Source: Ignavibacteriales bacterium
GTDB lineage: Bacteria > Bacteroidota > Ignavibacteria > Ignavibacteriales > Melioribacteraceae
Length of the DNA: 7,964 nt
NCBI GenBank assembly: GCA_020059785.1
Contig: JAGVBL010000228.1
Location: 1-7,964, forward strand
Direction of reading: 5' to 3'
Part shown: one piece after another, positions 5,245 through 7,964 of the stretch
How the letters are laid out: each line of letters begins with the position of its first letter
Numbering within the stretch: position 1 is the first letter of the stretch
Notes under the pieces: generated by a model
The model's input: the letters and a program-made list of their open reading frames with translations, nothing else
Told to the model about the DNA's origin: nothing
Database searches by the model: none
Made by a program: the position numbers and the translations under genes

Positions 5245-7964
5245 ATGATTGAAAGAATATTAAGATTTTCGTTAAAGCAAAAGCTGCTTGTCTTGTTTGC
5301 AGTTATTTTGCTAATAGCAGGGGGTATTGCTGCATTTAGAATTTTGCCGATAGATGCTGTTCCCGATGTAACAAATATTCAGGTTCAGATTCTTACTAAC
5401 GCTCCAACGCTTGCACCATTAGAAGTTGAACGATACATAACTTTCCCGATTGAAGTTGCAATGAACGGAATACCGGATGTTGAGGAAATCCGTTCCGTAT
5501 CTAAGTTCGGCTTATCTTTGGTAACAGTGGTCTTTCACGATAATGTAAATATTTATTTTGCCCGTCAGCTAGTATTTGAGCGGCTTCAAACAGCGGCAGA
5601 AAATATTCCGCCGGAATTTGGAAAGCCGAAACTTGGACCAACAAGCACAGGGCTTGGTGAGATTTATCAATACATCATCAGACCAAAAAATAAATCAGTT
5701 AGGCAGGATTCAGTTTCCTTAATGGAAATGAGAACGCTTCAGGATTGGATTGCAAAGAGACAACTCCTAACTGTTCCGGGAATTAATGAAGTAAATAGCT
5801 TTGGTGGAATTGAAAAGCAATACCAGGTATTGATAGATCCGCAGAAGTTATTAAGCTACAATCTCACACTGCGGGATGTATTTAATGCCGTTGCGGAGAA
5901 CAATGCTAATGCCGGCGGCGCGTACATTGAACACGCAAATGAACAATATTTAGTTCGTGGTTCCGGTTTAGTTCAAAGCATTGATGACATAAATAATGTT
6001 ATTGTTAAAACGTTGGAGAACGGAACGCCGATTTATGTTCACAATGTTGCCGATGTTAAGCTTGGTTCAGCAATACGACAGGGTGCAGTAACAATGAATG
6101 GCGATGGAGAAGTTGCCGCCGGAATAACAATGATGCTAAAAGGTGAAAACAGTCGCGTCGTTGTTGACAGAGTTAAGAAAAAAATTGAGACTGTTCAGAG
6201 AGCATTGCCGGATACCGTTACAATAGAACCTTTTTATGACAGAGCAGAATTGGTAAACCGAACCATAAAAACAGTTCAGACTAATTTAATTGAAGGCGGC
6301 ATACTTGTAATTCTTATTCTCGTTCTTCTTCTTTATAATTTGCGTGGTGGATTTATTGTCGCTTCCGTAATTCCCCTTTCAATGTTGTTTGCAGTTATAA
6401 TGATGGTTGCAACAGGTGTATCAGGAAATCTTATGTCACTCGGTGCGCTGGATTTTGGATTGATTGTGGATGGCGCTGTTGTTATGGTGGAAAATGCCAT
6501 CAGGAAATTGCACGAAAAGAGAAACGGAGTAAGTTCCGAAGAGACAATTCTGGAATCTGCTTTAGAGGTTGGCAGACCGGTTGTGTTTGCTGTTGGAATA
6601 ATCATTATCGTTTACTTCCCTATTATGACTCTTACCGGTATTGAAGGAAAGATGTTTAAGCCAATGGCATACACTGTAACTTATGCTTTAATCGGCGCTT
6701 TAATTCTCAGCTTAACTTATGTGCCGGTGATGAGTGCTCTGATGTTCTCCGTAAGGAGTCCTTTGGACAGAAAAGGGAAAGTGACAGAAAAAGAAAGTCC
6801 AATCATTACTTGGGCGAAAAAGAAATACGTTCCGGCGCTAAAAAAGATTCTTCATAAAAGAATAATAGTAACCACAATTGCTGCTTCATTTGTGATAGTT
6901 AGCCTTATCATCTTTCCATTTTTAGGAAGCGAGTTTATTCCGCAGCTTGATGAAGGTTCAATTGCGATACAGGCATTGCGGCTCCCAAGCATATCATTAA
7001 CAACTGCGGTAAATACTACATCGCTGATTGAAAAAGAAATATTGAAATTCCCGGAAGTAAATTATATAGTTTCAAAAACAGGACGTGCGGAAATAGGCAC
7101 AGATCCTATGGGAGTTGAAATGAGCGACATAAACGTGGAGTTAAAACCAAAAGACCAATGGACAACCGGAAGAAATAAAGAAGAACTTGTTGATGCAATG
7201 AGTGAGCAGCTTTCAAAACTTCCCGGAATGGTTTTTAGTTTCTCACAGCCGATTCAATTAAGAGTTGCTGAATTGATTGCAGGAGTCCGCTCCGATATTG
7301 CTATAAAACTTTTCGGTGAAGATTTGCAAATCTTAAAAGAAAAAGCTGAAGAGATTGCAAAAGTGGTAACAAAAATTGAAGGAGCTGCCGACGTGAAAGT
7401 TGAGCAGGTAACCGGTTTACCGCAATTGCAGATAAAAGTTGACAGAGGAAAAACTGCACGTTACGGAATAAATGTAGCAGATGTAAATCAAATTATAGAA
7501 ACAGCAATTGGTGGAAAATCTGCGGGCGAAGTATTTGAAGGTGAGAGAAGATTTGATTTGGTTGTGCGATTTAAAGAAGAAACAAGAAACAGTGTTGATG
7601 TCATTAAAAACATTTTGGTTCCAGCCCCAAACGGTTCAAGAATTCCACTTAGTCAGATTGCGGATGTTTATGTTGAAGAAGGACCAGCGCAAATAAGCCG
7701 TGAGCATAGCCAGAGAAGAATTGTGGTAGAATCGAATGTAAGAGGAAGAGATATTGGAAGTTTTGTCGAAGAAGCTGAAAGAACAATTTATAGTAAAGTT
7801 AAGCTCCCATCCGGATATTATTTAGAATGGGGCGGTACATTTGAACAGCTTGCGAGCGCAAGGGAACGGCTGGCAATTGTTGTTCCGTTATCACTCTTTT
7901 TAATTTTTCTGTTGTTGTTTATTTCTTTTGGTTCAATTAGAAATGCGCTGTTGATTTATACCGC
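5245..7964 (+). CDS. czcA: CzcA-type heavy-metal efflux RND pump (partial, C-terminus beyond the window)
   Basis: An inner-membrane proton-driven pump, 906 codons visible of an expected 1030 or so, open to the right edge with no frameshift. It starts 2 bp after the adaptor, with a purine-rich AGGAAG upstream. Membrane helix 1 is about 13-34, followed by the family signature L-P-I-D-A-V-P-D-V-T-N. A periplasmic porter loop runs to about 350, helices 2-6 lie between 351 and 502, helix 7 is about 540-560 followed by G-S-E-F-I-P-Q-L-D-E-G-S (561-572), then a second porter loop, and helix 8 is about 876-897. Helix 4 carries D403-F-G-L-I-V-D409-G-A-V-V-M-V-E416-N, whose acidic residues serve proton relay in the family. 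This is the DFGx3DGAx3VEN form linked to Zn/Co/Cd pumps; Cu/Ag pumps differ here. T-D-P-M-G-V-E-M (619-626) lies in the porter region near known metal-site methionines. The exact metal is inferred. Confidence 0.95.
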   Translation, partial: MIERILRFSLKQKLLVLFAVILLIAGGIAAFRILPIDAVPDVTNIQVQILTNAPTLAPLEVERYITFPIEVAMNGIPDVEEIRSVSKFGLSLVTVVFHDNVNIYFARQLVFERLQTAAENIPPEFGKPKLGPTSTGLGEIYQYIIRPKNKSVRQDSVSLMEMRTLQDWIAKRQLLTVPGINEVNSFGGIEKQYQVLIDPQKLLSYNLTLRDVFNAVAENNANAGGAYIEHANEQYLVRGSGLVQSIDDINNVIVKTLENGTPIYVHNVADVKLGSAIRQGAVTMNGDGEVAAGITMMLKGENSRVVVDRVKKKIETVQRALPDTVTIEPFYDRAELVNRTIKTVQTNLIEGGILVILILVLLLYNLRGGFIVASVIPLSMLFAVIMMVATGVSGNLMSLGALDFGLIVDGAVVMVENAIRKLHEKRNGVSSEETILESALEVGRPVVFAVGIIIIVYFPIMTLTGIEGKMFKPMAYTVTYALIGALILSLTYVPVMSALMFSVRSPLDRKGKVTEKESPIITWAKKKYVPALKKILHKRIIVTTIAASFVIVSLIIFPFLGSEFIPQLDEGSIAIQALRLPSISLTTAVNTTSLIEKEILKFPEVNYIVSKTGRAEIGTDPMGVEMSDINVELKPKDQWTTGRNKEELVDAMSEQLSKLPGMVFSFSQPIQLRVAELIAGVRSDIAIKLFGEDLQILKEKAEEIAKVVTKIEGAADVKVEQVTGLPQLQIKVDRGKTARYGINVADVNQIIETAIGGKSAGEVFEGERRFDLVVRFKEETRNSVDVIKNILVPAPNGSRIPLSQIADVYVEEGPAQISREHSQRRIVVESNVRGRDIGSFVEEAERTIYSKVKLPSGYYLEWGGTFEQLASARERLAIVVPLSLFLIFLLLFISFGSIRNALLIYT

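Noticed and set aside
6333..7696. Open frames inside the pump gene (6333-6605 minus, 7508-7696 plus)
   Set aside because: They overlap conserved membrane and porter segments of the pump in the correct frame and are frame shadows.

Overview
The window is AT-rich DNA from a Gram-negative bacterium. Several features point to the Bacteroidota/Ignavibacteriota (FCB) side of the tree. Both outer-membrane proteins have signal peptides predicted to be cut just before a Gln, both adaptors are lipoproteins, and the codon use is A/T-biased. The phylum is an inference; no marker gene is present.

Two tripartite efflux loci lie back to back around a central divergent intergenic region (about 2043-2366). 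Reading left on the minus strand are a 103-residue His-rich membrane-anchored or secreted protein (1731-2042), a TolC/CzcC-type outer-membrane factor with a GTG start (333-1556), and the first 107 codons of a lipoprotein periplasmic adaptor (1-321, cut by the window edge). The inner-membrane pump of this operon is presumably beyond the left edge.

Reading right on the plus strand are a 113-residue His/Cys-rich small protein (2367-2708), a 91-bp gap holding two tandem hairpin units, a second and clearly different TolC/CzcC-type outer-membrane factor (2800-4050), a CzcB-type lipoprotein adaptor (4067-5242), and a CzcA-type heavy-metal RND pump (5245 to beyond 7964, 906 codons visible). The pump carries the HME-RND motif DFG-LIV-DGA-VVM-VEN in its fourth membrane helix. 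In the known families this form goes with divalent cations (Zn, Co, Cd), not Cu(I)/Ag(I).

Together the plus-strand genes encode a complete tripartite pump: inner-membrane proton/metal antiporter, adaptor and outer-membrane channel. The most unusual point is the mirrored layout. Each efflux operon is headed by its own small, envelope-targeted, His-rich protein, and the two small proteins are not obvious copies of one another. They are candidates for periplasmic metal-binding accessory or sensing factors, but their function is not shown by sequence alone. No RNA gene, insertion sequence, CRISPR array or recognised regulator gene is visible.
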